Assembly: GCA_963678675.1 (NCBI GenBank)
Contig: OY783196.1
Location: forward strand, 16,052,138 to 16,116,137
DNA: 64,000 nucleotides
Reading direction: 5' to 3'
DNA from: Xiphydria camelus
Taxonomy: Eukaryota; Arthropoda; Insecta; Hymenoptera; Xiphydriidae
Below, piece after piece: positions 20,739 to 30,628 of the stretch; the first letter of the stretch is position 1, and each line of letters opens with the position of its first letter. Below the pieces are notes generated by a model, which was not told where the DNA came from, ran no database searches, and worked only from the letters and a program-made list of their open reading frames with translations. The translations under genes were made by a program, and so were the position numbers.

Positions 20739-23021
20739 ATGTCACGTGCGTCGGGTGACTCGCGAGTGAGCCGCGCTTCCGCGGGCCTAGACGAACTACG
20801 CGAAATCGCCGAGGAGCTCGGACTCGACCCGAGCGGAGACGCTCTCACCTTAGGCGCGCGCGTGAAAAGGGAGATGCGGTCGACTCGACTCCGGAGATCG
20901 GAGATCGCGGTCGCGCCTCCGCGTGCGGCCGATTCGGTGGAGGAGAATCGTCGCCCGGCCGGTCCCGCTTGGCTTGACGTGACGGCTAGTCCCGACGCGC
21001 CCCTCGAAGAGCCTGCCAATCGAACCGGCGAAGACGAGCTGCGGGATTTCCTAGGGGGAGGAAACCCCGAACCGACCCACCACGTACCAGCGAGGAGGGG
21101 GGAGGTCTCCGGTAACGAGGAACCCGGGGAATCCTTCCCCGAGCCGCACGGAAGGTTCGCCAACGGCCCGATGGACCTCGGGGGAAGCGTCCTCGGACGA
21201 CTTCTCCGAGACTACGAGGCACGAATCTTGCCCGGAGACGCGCCCGCTAGGGGAGAGACGCCACCGACGATTACGACGGCGTCTGAGGTGCCACAGGGAA
21301 TCGGAGCCCCCTCGTTACGGGCCACCGCCGCGCCCTGGGTACCCCTCTCATCGACGGCCACGACCCGGGTCACGGAGTCGCTGCCTCGCACCATCGTCAG
21401 TGCGTCCGTGAGAGTACCGCTCGTCGCACCGATCGACACGACGATCGGGCGTCTGGAGTTCCTGGATAGGAACGCGGGATCGCCGATACCAAGGCCCAGT
21501 CTGCGACCCGCCGCCCCGGAACAGGCGCCTTCTCCGCTAGCACCGAGTCGGAGCGGGCCCGCTGAAGGGCCGGAACCCCGATCTCGCGACCAGGAGCCGC
21601 CGAGATTCCTGGCGAATGTATCACGGCCACTCCGCGAAGGAATGGAGGGAGAGTTCGGCCGGGCCACCCAGCGTATCCTCCGAAAATACCTGGGAGAACC
21701 GGGAGCGTTACCTCGCGATCAAGACCCTCTCGGTTTCCTAGCGGACGTCTCGCGCACGATCCGCGAGGAGTTGGAGAGCGAGATCGGCCAAGCCGTCAGG
21801 CGCGTCTTGACCACGTGCTTGGATCGCCCAAGACGGGACGAGAGGGAGAGAGAGGACGCCCGCCCTCGACCAACGAGCGCCGCTCCGTCCACGGCCACGG
21901 GTCAACCGAGGCACGACCCTCCACGCCAGGCCGAGAGACCGATACCCGGCGAGGGAGCACAGCGACGGGGCGGGGCCGTGACTTTCGCACGGAGTAGCTC
22001 CCCGTTACGACCACACGTCACACCGCCGGATTTCCCCGGCTCCAGGATAACCCCCCACACGAACGTGCTCGACCGGGCGCCGCTCGAGGGGGCGTACTCA
22101 GCTCCGAGGGACCCGACTGCCATCGTCCATCGTTGGAGGCTGAGTTACGCCGGTCGGCGAGACGGAAGCGCGGAGGACTTCATCGAGAAGGTCGAAGACA
22201 AAGCGGAATTCGCCCGCCTGGATCTCGATAGCCTCCTGGCCGCGATGCCGGCTATATTGGATGACTTGCCACGGCAGTGGGCCCGGAAACGAAAGGGGCA
22301 ATGGTCCACCTGGGCCGAGCTCCGCAAGGATTTCCTCGCCCGCTTCGGGACACGGGATCTCGAGTGGACGCTCGACGATTTCCTGCGGAAACGGACGCAG
22401 GGAGAGAACGAGACCGCCGTCGAGTTCATTACCTGCCTCGAAGCCAGCGCCGACCGGATGCAACGACTTCCCCACCCGGAAGACCTCGCCCGCCTCGCAC
22501 TCCGTAACATGCGCCCGGAGTACCAGCGGGAAATTAGCAGGGAGGACGTCGACTCCCTGGAGGATTTACTCGACTTGGCCACCGCGAGGGAGGAAATCTG
22601 GCTGGCGATGCGCCGATTCCAACCGCCGCCAGCGAACGAGGAGGTTACCGGCGCCTTCCCCTACCGGGCCGAGCGAGCCGGCCGCAATCGACGAGGAGCA
22701 CCGGCGGTACATGCGGTGACCTCGACGGGGAGAAAGACCGCCGCGGCCGTGCCGAAATCGGAATCCCCGCCGCGCTACACGAAAACCGCGACAGCGCCTC
22801 GACAAGCCTCGGCGGCCGCGATTGTACCGAAAGGGGCGGGGAACGTCACTCAAACCGCCCCCGAGAGCGCCCGATGCTGGAACTGCTCGAGCCCCGATCA
22901 TCGTCTCCGTCGGTGTCCGAAGCCTCGCCTAAAGGATTATTGCTACCAGTGCAATAAAGGGACCCCGGATCCTCGGTGCCGTCGATGCCAGGGAAACGGG
23001 AAAGCGGGGGAGCACGCGTAA
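20739..23021 (+). CDS. gypsy Gag polyprotein
   Basis: From the ATG at 20739 the frame encodes 760 residues, long for a gypsy Gag. The first ~430 are arginine/proline-rich and of low complexity. The capsid-like retrotransposon-gag domain is at about 480-640 (PRQWARKRKGQW, ELRKDFLARFG, RLALRNMRPEYQREI). The C-terminus (residues 713-750) is a double zinc-binding module, C-X2-C-X4-H-X4-C then C-X2-C-X8-C-X2-C. An upstream in-frame GTG at 20697 is less likely as a start. The frame overlaps pol by 46 nt and carries a slippery heptamer. It is intact, and the G+C-rich composition differs strongly from the flanking host DNA. Confidence 0.93.
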   Translation: MSRASGDSRVSRASAGLDELREIAEELGLDPSGDALTLGARVKREMRSTRLRRSEIAVAPPRAADSVEENRRPAGPAWLDVTASPDAPLEEPANRTGEDELRDFLGGGNPEPTHHVPARRGEVSGNEEPGESFPEPHGRFANGPMDLGGSVLGRLLRDYEARILPGDAPARGETPPTITTASEVPQGIGAPSLRATAAPWVPLSSTATTRVTESLPRTIVSASVRVPLVAPIDTTIGRLEFLDRNAGSPIPRPSLRPAAPEQAPSPLAPSRSGPAEGPEPRSRDQEPPRFLANVSRPLREGMEGEFGRATQRILRKYLGEPGALPRDQDPLGFLADVSRTIREELESEIGQAVRRVLTTCLDRPRRDEREREDARPRPTSAAPSTATGQPRHDPPRQAERPIPGEGAQRRGGAVTFARSSSPLRPHVTPPDFPGSRITPHTNVLDRAPLEGAYSAPRDPTAIVHRWRLSYAGRRDGSAEDFIEKVEDKAEFARLDLDSLLAAMPAILDDLPRQWARKRKGQWSTWAELRKDFLARFGTRDLEWTLDDFLRKRTQGENETAVEFITCLEASADRMQRLPHPEDLARLALRNMRPEYQREISREDVDSLEDLLDLATAREEIWLAMRRFQPPPANEEVTGAFPYRAERAGRNRRGAPAVHAVTSTGRKTAAAVPKSESPPRYTKTATAPRQASAAAIVPKGAGNVTQTAPESARCWNCSSPDHRLRRCPKPRLKDYCYQCNKGTPDPRCRRCQGNGKAGEHA

Positions 23022-23041
23022 ACGAAGCGACTCCCCCCGCT
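22991..23041 (+). promoter_or_regulatory. -1 ribosomal frameshift signal between gag and pol
   Basis: The heptamer GGGAAAC (22991-22997) is positioned G GGA AAC in the gag frame, the canonical X XXY YYZ arrangement. Five nucleotides later the sequence AGCGGGGGAG (23003-23012) can pair with CTCCCCCCGCT (23031-23041), a 10-bp GC-rich stem with one bulged C and an 18-nt loop. The pol frame is -1 relative to gag, and pol continues in phase after the slip. The gag stop lies at 23019-23021 within the loop. Confidence 0.85.
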
Positions 23042-25267
23042 ACCAACGAGACGAGACAAACCCGATCGCCCGGAAACCCCGCCTCGACCAAGGAGTCATC
23101 GGGTTTATCTCTCGTGGCCCCGTACGGTACGTCGAGCTCGAAGATGCTCCGGGACTCGAAGGTAATCTCGCCGACGAAGATGCCGCGAACCACCAGGAAG
23201 ATACGGAGATCCAGGGTTAAGTGGTCATCGGAGTCGCCGAACCCCTCAGCGTTAACCCCGCCGGACGATCGGCCGAAAGAGCGGAGCTCAACACGCGAGC
23301 CGCGGTCGAAAACGCCGAAAGGCCCGAGACGGAACTCGACGACGGAAACCGATCCGCCTTCGGCAACGCCACCCCCCGAAAGGAAGAGAGCGACGACCGG
23401 ATCCGTCCGCCCCGAAGAAACGAAGACGGAGTCTCGAGACGCGAGAACACGCGTTTCACCGACGATACGACGCCTCGGGCTCCCGGATCCGTACGACGTC
23501 ATCGAAGAGTACGATCCTCCGGAGCCCACCAAGACGACGGGGCAGGAATGGAGGCCGCCGGCGAAAGCGGATACCATCTTCGACGGAGATATTCCCACGG
23601 AAACGCAGGTGTTAGTTCACTGCGACGATATCCTCGCCGTGGAGGGCGATTCGCGCCCCTTCATCCGAGTCGTCGTCAATGGACAACCGATCAACGCACT
23701 GCTCGATACTGGATCCACCCGGACGTACTTGGGAGCGATCGGTCTCCAGCCACGAATAAGAAAAGGGATCCAAATTCGAACGCCACAGGCAGGCTGTATC
23801 AAAACGGCGAACGGCAGCCTGGAGGTAGTAAGGGAGGAGCTAACCCTCCCTCTCAAGATCGACGACCTCAAACTCGAGCTCGACGTTCGAGTCGTCCCGA
23901 ACTTGGCCCTCGATATGATCCTGGGAATGGATTTTATCGCACAGGCGGAAGTGACCATCGACGGATCATCGAACTCGTGGACGTCAACCCGGACGGGCAA
24001 CTCGTACTCGTTTCTCGGTCCGGACGATATCGACGAAACCGAGGGAGAGCCATGCGATGGGATCGCCGATCTTCCTCCCGACGAGGCCAGAGAGCTAGAG
24101 GATCTCTTACACCGCGAGCTCCCAAAAGTCTCGGGGAAGACGGGGTGCACGAGGTTGATCGAACACCGCATCGACGTTCAGGGGCAGCCGGCCATCAAAC
24201 AGCGGTACTACCTCGTGTCGCCACCCGTACGAGAGGCCATGTACGCGGAAGTCGATCGCATGCTGGCCGAAGGAATCATCGAGCCATCCAAGAGCGAATG
24301 GTCCACGCCGATCGTAATGGTCCGGAAGCCGAGCGGAAAGTATCGATTCTGCTTAGACTTCCGGAAGGTCAACGCAGTCTCGAAAAAGGATGCCTATCCC
24401 TTACCGTATATGGAAGGCATCCTGACCAAACTGCGGGCCGCGCGTTACATATCGACGATCGACTTGAGCCAAGCGTACCATCAGATCCCACTGGAAGAGT
24501 CCAGCAAGGAGATGATGGCCTTCACGGTGCCGGGAAGAGGACTCTTCCAATTCCGTCGGATGCCGTTCGGGCTCTCGGGAGCGCCAGCGACGTTCCAACG
24601 TCTACTCGACCGGCTGATCGGACCGGAAATGGAACCCTACGCCTTCGCCTACCTCGATGATATTATCTTCGTCACACCCACGTTCGAGGAACATTTGAGG
24701 TGGTTGCAGATCGTACTGCAGAAAATTGAAAAAGCCGGATTGGCAATCAACCCGGAAAAGTGCGAATTCTGCCACGACGAAGTACGATACCTCGGATTCC
24801 GCGTCAACCGCCACGGGTTGCAACCAGATCCCGAGAAGGTGGAGCCGATTCGGGCATATCCTCCCCCGAAGAATCTTCGACAACTTCGCCGGTTCCTGGG
24901 GATGACATCGTGGTATCGCCGATTCATCCCGAACTTCGCTGAGAGATCGTCGCCTCTCACGCAGTTATTGAAAAAGAACGTGCGCTGGCAGTGGGAGATC
25001 GAGCAGGGGAAAGCGTTCCACGACCTAAAGAACGCCATCACGACAGCGCCCGTCCTATCACCACCGGACTTCTCGATCCCGTTTGTACTACAAACGGACG
25101 CGAGCGACTACGGGATCGGAGCAGTCCTCGCGCAGACCCTAGATAACGTCGAGCACGTCATTGCGTTCGCGAGTCGAACCCTTTCGAGCGCCGAGCGAAA
25201 CTACAGCACGACCGAAAAAGAGTGCCTGGGCGTAGTATGGGCCATTCGAAAATTTCGTCCATACATC
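22998..25267 (+). CDS. gypsy Pol, first part: protease, RT, RNase H
   Basis: Read by frameshift from gag. After ~180 residues of linker come the aspartic protease (NALLDTGSTRTYLG) and the reverse transcriptase with the conserved blocks YRFCLDFRKVNA, STIDLSQAYHQIPL, FQFRRMPFGL and the catalytic YLDD. The RNase H start follows (FVLQTDASDYGIGAVLAQ, ASRTLSSAERNYSTTEKECL). The domain is cut after RKFRPYI at 25267 by an RTE-like LINE and continues at 28180. The frame otherwise looks intact. Order PR-RT-RH-IN is that of Ty3/gypsy. Confidence 0.95.
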
Positions 25268-25301
25268 AGGACGGGGAAAACCCGGCATTCTACGGGTCGG
25301 A

Positions 25302-26153
25302 GCATGGAATGTTAGGAGTCTTAGGCAGGCGGGGAAATTAGAAAATCTCAAAGTAGAAATGAATAGATTAGAGTTAGATATAGTAGGAATAAGCGAAATG
25401 CGATGGCCAAAGGAAGGAGATTTTTGGAGCGGGCACTACAGAATTATCTATAAGGGATCAGAGACGGGTAACGCAGGAGTAGGATTCGTGATGAACAGGA
25501 AGTTAGGACAAAGAGTAGAAAGCTACTTACAGGTCAGCGATAGGATTGTTATGGTAAAAATTAGGTCGAAACCAACAAACACAACAATAATTCAGGTATA
25601 CATGCCCACTTCGAGCCACGATGACGAGGAAATAGAACAGGTATATAATGACATAGAAGAGACAATAGAATACGTGAAAGGAGACGAAAACTTAATAATA
25701 ACGGGCGACTGGAATGCGGTAGTAGGGGAAAGGAAGGAAGAACAAATAACAGGAAATTATAGCTTGGGAATTAGGAACGAAAGAGGTTCAAGATTAGTCG
25801 AATTCTGCGATAAACATCAATTAGTGATTTCCAATACCTTATTCGAGCACCATAAAAGAAGAGTGTATACCTGGAAAATGCCGGGGGACAATGGTAGATA
25901 TCAAATAGATTATATATTAGTCAAACAAAGGTTCAGAAACCAGGTAAAAGACTGTAGGAGCTACCCAGGTGCAGATATAGATAGCGATCATAATTTAGTA
26001 ATGATGAAATGTCAGTTAAAATTTAAAAGACTTAAGAAAAAAAATAACGCCCGCAAAAAGTGGGATATCAGTAAACTCAAGAACGATAAAGTAGAAAAAG
26101 AATTCCAGAGTAAAGTTGAGAAACATTTAAATCGTAAGGGGGGGGGGATGTAG
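25302..26153 (+). pseudogene. LINE APE-type endonuclease (RTE-like)
   Basis: The AP-endonuclease domain of a LINE ORF2. The first motif WNVRSLRQAGKLE lies upstream of the first ATG (25359), so the true start is missing. Then come VGISEMRW (catalytic E), IQVYMPTSS, IITGDWNAVVG, YTWKMPGDNGRYQIDYILV and the SDH catalytic triad end (DIDSDHNLV). The frame ends early at a run of ten G (26138-26147). The downstream sequence in another frame continues the same protein into the RT, so a slip in the G run broke a single ORF. Confidence 0.9.
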
Positions 26154-28129
26154 CCAATAATAGCAAAGCGAGCACAGAAGAAAATTGGAATCATATTAAA
26201 ACGAGTTTAGAAAATGCAGCAGAAGAAGTACTAGGTATCAAAGAAAATGAGAGTAGAAATCCGTGGATAACGAGAGAAATTTTAGAGTTGATAGAGGAGA
26301 GACGAAAGTATAAGTCTAGGGTAGATGAAAACGGACAGAGAAAATACAAATCCCTGAAATGGGAGATAATTAGAAAATCTAGGAGAGCTAAGGAAGAATG
26401 GATAGAAGAAAGATGCGAAGAAGTTGAAAAGAAAATTAAATTAGGTAGGACCGATGCAGCTTTCAGACTAATAAAAAGAAATTTTCAAGAATACAAACCG
26501 AAAAGTAGAAATATTAGAAATGAAAACGGAAACATGTTGTTAGAAAACGCAGAAAAGGCCGATAGATGGAAAGAATATTTAGAAAAACTATACAATGGAG
26601 AAGAACTAAGTAACATATTGGAAGAAGAAAATAGCGTAGATGAAAACGAACTCGGGGATCCTATTATTAAGTCGGAATTTGAGATAGCACTTAAGGAATT
26701 GAAAAACAATAAAGCACCCGGGATAGATGGAATACAGGCAGAAATTTTAAAGTTTGCAGGGGAAGAAGCGATAAGTAGGCTATTTAAACTCGTGAGTCAT
26801 ATGTACGAAACAGGAAAAATGCCAAAAGATTTCAAGAAAAGTATAGTAGTTACCCTTCCAAAAAAAGTAGGCGCGGATAGATGCGAAAATTTTCGTACAA
26901 TCAGCTTGATACCGCACGCATCAAAAATCTTAACAAAAATTATACAAAGGAGAATGGAACGGAGAGCCGAGGAAGTATTAGCAGAAGACCAGTTCGGATT
27001 TAGAAGGAACAGAGGAACGAGGGAAGCGATAATAGCGCTAAGACTAATTGCAGAGAAAACATTAGAAAAAGACGAAACACTATATATAGGATTCATAGAC
27101 CTAGAGAAAGCATTCGACAATGTTCAGTGGCAAAAAATGTTCGAAATACTGAAAAGAGTAGGAATAAAATACAGAGAAAGAAGAATCATACATAATTTAT
27201 ATGAAAACCAAGTAGCAGTGATAGGAGTAGAAGAAGAAGTGAGAGAAGCGAAAATTAGAAAAGGAGTACGACAAGGATGCACACTGTCGCCTCTAATCTT
27301 TAACTTATACATAGAGGAAGCGATGAACGAATTAAAAGAAAACTCAACTTCAGGCATTAAAATACAAGGGCAAACAGTGAGCATGCTTCGGTTCGCCGAC
27401 GATATAGCGCTACTAGCATCGAACAAAGAAGAACTAGAAAAGGCGCTTAACGAAATGGAAAACATCCTAATAGAGAACTACAATATGAAAATTAATAAGA
27501 AAAAGACAAAAATTCTGGTATGTAGTAAGAAAAAACGTAAGAGTAAAACTAGAATAAATATAGGCGACGAAAGCGTAGAAGAAGTACAGCAGTTTTGCTA
27601 TCTAGGTAGCCAAATAACGACAGATGGAAAGAGCCTAAAAGACGTCAAACAAAGAATAGCGCAGGGAAAACAGGCTTTTAATCTGAAAAAGAAGCTACTA
27701 TGCTCAAAAAACGTCAGCCTAGAGAGTAGGAAAAAATTTCTCAAAACATACGTGTGGAGTACAGCTTTGTATGGGTGCGAATCTTGGACGATAGGAATGG
27801 TAGAAAGGAAAAAATTAGACAGCTTCGAAATGTGGTGCTATAGAAGAATGCTAAAAGTAAAATGGACCGAGAAAATCACAAATGAAGAAGTCTTGAGGAA
27901 AATAGAGGAAAACCGGCGGCTCTGGAAAAATATAAAGAAAAGAAGGGATCAGCTGATAGGCCATATAGTGAGACATGAGGGACTGCTAAGAGACATCTTA
28001 GAAGCAGAAACGGGAAAAAAGAGAGAGGTAGGTAGGCCGCGGTTAGACTACATTTCGCAAATCATTAAGGACGTAGGTTGTTCGAAATACAGGGAAATGA
28101 AAAGACTAGCGGAGGACAGGAAAAGATAG
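26154..28129 (+). pseudogene. LINE reverse transcriptase (RTE-like)
   Basis: Coding resumes in a shifted frame after the G run; the long open part is 26288-28129. It shows RT motifs NNKAPGIDGIQAEILK, FRTISLIPHASKIL, EDQFGFRRNRGTREAI, YIGFIDLEKAFDNV, VRQGCTLSPLIFNLYIEEA and the catalytic FADD (LRFADDIALLA). The thumb and C-terminal region follow (YLGSQITTDGK, YGCESWTI). No RNase H is present, consistent with an RTE/BovB-type ORF. Apart from the G-run frameshift the frame is open to the stop at 28127-28129. Confidence 0.92.
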
Positions 28130-28179
28130 AGAATGGTATCAAACCAGTCTTAGGACTGATAACTTTATGATGATGACAT

Positions 28180-29698
28180 CGAAGGGTTAAAGTTTACGGT
28201 GGTCACCGATCACAGCAGCTTGCGGTGGCTACATAATTTAAAAAGCCCGGACGGAAGACTCGCACGATGGGCCCTCGAACTCCTACAGTACGAATACGAG
28301 ATCGTACATCGGAAAGGAGCGCTGCACCACGTGCCGGACGCACTATCGCGCATGTTTGAACCGGTCGTCCCGATGGATATTGCGGCGATCGAGGAAGAGC
28401 CCGTGCCACCATCCCCGTCGGCACAAGAGCGATGGTACGAACGACGCATCGAACACGTTCGAAGATTTCCCGCGACGAACATCGGATGGAAGGTCGAGAA
28501 CGACCTACTGTATCGATACTGTCCGAAGGTCTTCGTCGATCTAATCGTGCCAGATCTTAACGCGTGGAAACTTGTCGTACCTCCGAATCGAAGAAAGGAC
28601 GTCCTCGAAGAAGTGCACGATGACCCACAAGCAGGCCACCTCGGAGTCGCGAAATCGTACCTTCGCGCACGAGAAAATTATTACTGGCCCGGAATGCATC
28701 AGAACATCGTCGAGTACGTACAACAGTGCATTCCCTGCCAGAAAACGAAGGTCGAGCAGCGGTCACCATCGGGACTGATGGGTCAACGCAGCGTGCATGG
28801 CCCTTGGAAAGTCGTGGCGGCCGATATGATGGGTCCACTGCCGAGGAGTCCGACCGGCTATAAATACGTGCTCGTATTCCTCGATCTACACACCAAGTGG
28901 ATCGAATGCATTCCACTTCGTGCCGCAACGGGGAAGCTCGTCCTCAGGGCCTTCGAACGGGACATCGTATATCGCTGGGGCTGTCCGGATACGTTTTTAA
29001 CGGACAATGGGACGGAGTTCGTGAATAAACAGTTAACATTGTATCTGCAAGGATTCGGAATCCATTTCGCGACACTTCCGACGTACCACCCCCAAGCGAA
29101 TCCCGTAGAGCGTATAAATCGAACGCTCAAGACGATGATCGCCGCGTACGTGGACAACCATCGAAACTGGGACGAACATCTACACCAGTTACAGTTCGCG
29201 TACAACACGGCGGTACATAGTACTCTGAAGGCGAGCCCGGCATTCGTAAACTTCGGACGTTTACCCGCACCACCTCGTTTCGCTCGGCGGCTGATTGAAG
29301 GCAAAATCGGAACTCCAACTCAAGATCCGCACGAATGGGTGGAAAGAATGCTTCGCCTGTCCGAGATACACGATCTCGTACAGGAATACCTCGAAGAGGC
29401 CCACGAAAAGCAGGCGAAATATTACAACCGTGGTCGCCGCGACGTTACCTATACGGAAGGTGACCTCGTATGGAAGCGTTCGCACGTGCTATCGTCGGGA
29501 GCACTCGGGGTCGCGTCGAAGCTAGCGCCGAAATTCGAAGGCCCGTATCGAGTCGCGAAAGTGTTATCGCGTCGAACATGCAAGCTGGTAGACTTGCACG
29601 GCAAACCGGTCGGGAAACAGCATGTGTCGGACTTGAAACCCGCGCATATCGGCGATGCTCCGATCGAAACGCGGCTGCCCGCGACGCGTAAAAGCTAA
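28180..29698 (+). CDS. gypsy Pol, second part: RNase H end and integrase
   Basis: Continues the RNase H (VVTDHSSLRWL, RKGALHHVPDALSR) after the LINE. The integrase follows: the HHCC zinc module (GHLGVAKSYLRARENYYW, C-IP-C), then the core with D in AADMMGPLP, D in LTDNGTEF and E in HPQANPVERINRT. The C-terminal GPY/F-type module (KFEGPYRVAKVL) is present; I see no chromodomain. The stop is at 29696-29698. Removing the LINE and one TSD copy would keep the frame, so this copy was probably competent before the LINE hit it. Confidence 0.94.
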
Positions 29699-29970
29699 TC
29701 GCCATTGAGTCGCGCCACCGCCTCACGCCATTGAGTCGCACCACCGCCTCACACCACTGCTCCGTGCCGCCGCCTCATCCCACCGCTTCGCGTAATCGCA
29801 CCGCCGATAGAGATTCTCGCGAGGAAGCGAAGGCGCGTAAAGCAAAGCCGCGCAGCGCAACCTCGTGCCGTCGCCGGCAGAGGGCTACGGTAGAGAACTG
29901 CGGCGCACGGAAGTGCGGGAACGAGCCACGGAGGATATATCGAGGTGCGAATCCGGAACCCGACACCACC

Positions 29971-30447
29971 ATGGACGACTGGACAAAGGTGGAAGCGGAG
30001 GTGGAGGTGGCAGGACTGCCACGTCCCCCCCTCGACTTTGCGGGTGCCACGGAGTGGCAAGAAAGTCCCTCGGTACCGCTTCGCATCAGCGTACCGAGGG
30101 CGATTTTGGAGCGTTCGATGGGACGCGGGAGGGAGAGGTCGCCACCACCACGACGAGACGCGGCCACTCAAACATCCCCTCCACCGAGGCGAAGGATGGT
30201 GGACCAGGCCACTACCTTCGAGAAGCAGCCCCGGGGGAGGCTCCTAACTCCGACGAGGGAGCGGCGCCGGCGACAGCGGGACCCCAGACGGGACGGCCAG
30301 GACCCCACCGGCTGCGCAAACTGCTTCGTAACAGGTCATGCCTGGATGTATTGTAATAAGGTCCTCCGGGACAACTTCTGCCGGAAATGTTGCCGGCAGG
30401 GAGTTTGTACCCGGAGGTGCCCGGCCTGTAATAAGCGAAGGAAATAA
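29971..30447 (+). CDS. extra ORF after integrase, zinc-knuckle protein (ORF3)
   Basis: The most credible start is the ATG at 29971, giving 158 residues; an open frame without a good start extends upstream to 29731. It lies where env or an accessory gene would be. There is no signal peptide or membrane segment, so it is not an envelope protein. Residues 50-110 are very rich in Arg, Pro and Ser. The C-terminus has the spacing C-X2-C-X4-H-X4-C-X8-C-X2-C-X9-C-X2-C, almost identical to the end of this element's Gag (713-750). I infer a nucleic-acid-binding accessory protein derived by duplication of the Gag nucleocapsid tail. How it is translated (subgenomic RNA or reinitiation) is not visible. 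Confidence 0.7.
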   Translation: MDDWTKVEAEVEVAGLPRPPLDFAGATEWQESPSVPLRISVPRAILERSMGRGRERSPPPRRDAATQTSPPPRRRMVDQATTFEKQPRGRLLTPTRERRRRQRDPRRDGQDPTGCANCFVTGHAWMYCNKVLRDNFCRKCCRQGVCTRRCPACNKRRK

Positions 30448-30613
30448 ATGTAAGAAAATGAATGTAAGATCGTATGATATTAAGTTCGAATAAAACTTAT
30501 AGTGTATTCCAAGAAATAAAAATATCCGTTAGATATATCTCGAACGAACGGTACCACTACTTAGTATACGCGTGAGTCGGAGGCGGCGCGTGTCGAACCT
30601 AAAGGTTCGAGCT

Positions 30614-30626
30614 AAGGAGGGGGGAG
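30614..30626 (+). promoter_or_regulatory. gypsy polypurine tract
   Basis: AAGGAGGGGGGAG lies two bases before the 3' LTR and would prime plus-strand DNA synthesis. Confidence 0.85.
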
Positions 30627-30628
30627 TT

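Larger units (their letters stand above)
25268..28174 (+). mobile_element. RTE-like LINE inserted in gypsy RNase H
   Basis: The 5-bp TSD ACATC lies at 25263-25267 and 28175-28179. The element is 2907 bp and ends in a short ATG repeat (TTATGATGATG), the kind of microsatellite tail RTE elements carry rather than poly(A). The 5' end begins inside the endonuclease region, so the copy is 5'-truncated. It encodes an APE endonuclease and an RT. Confidence 0.9.
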
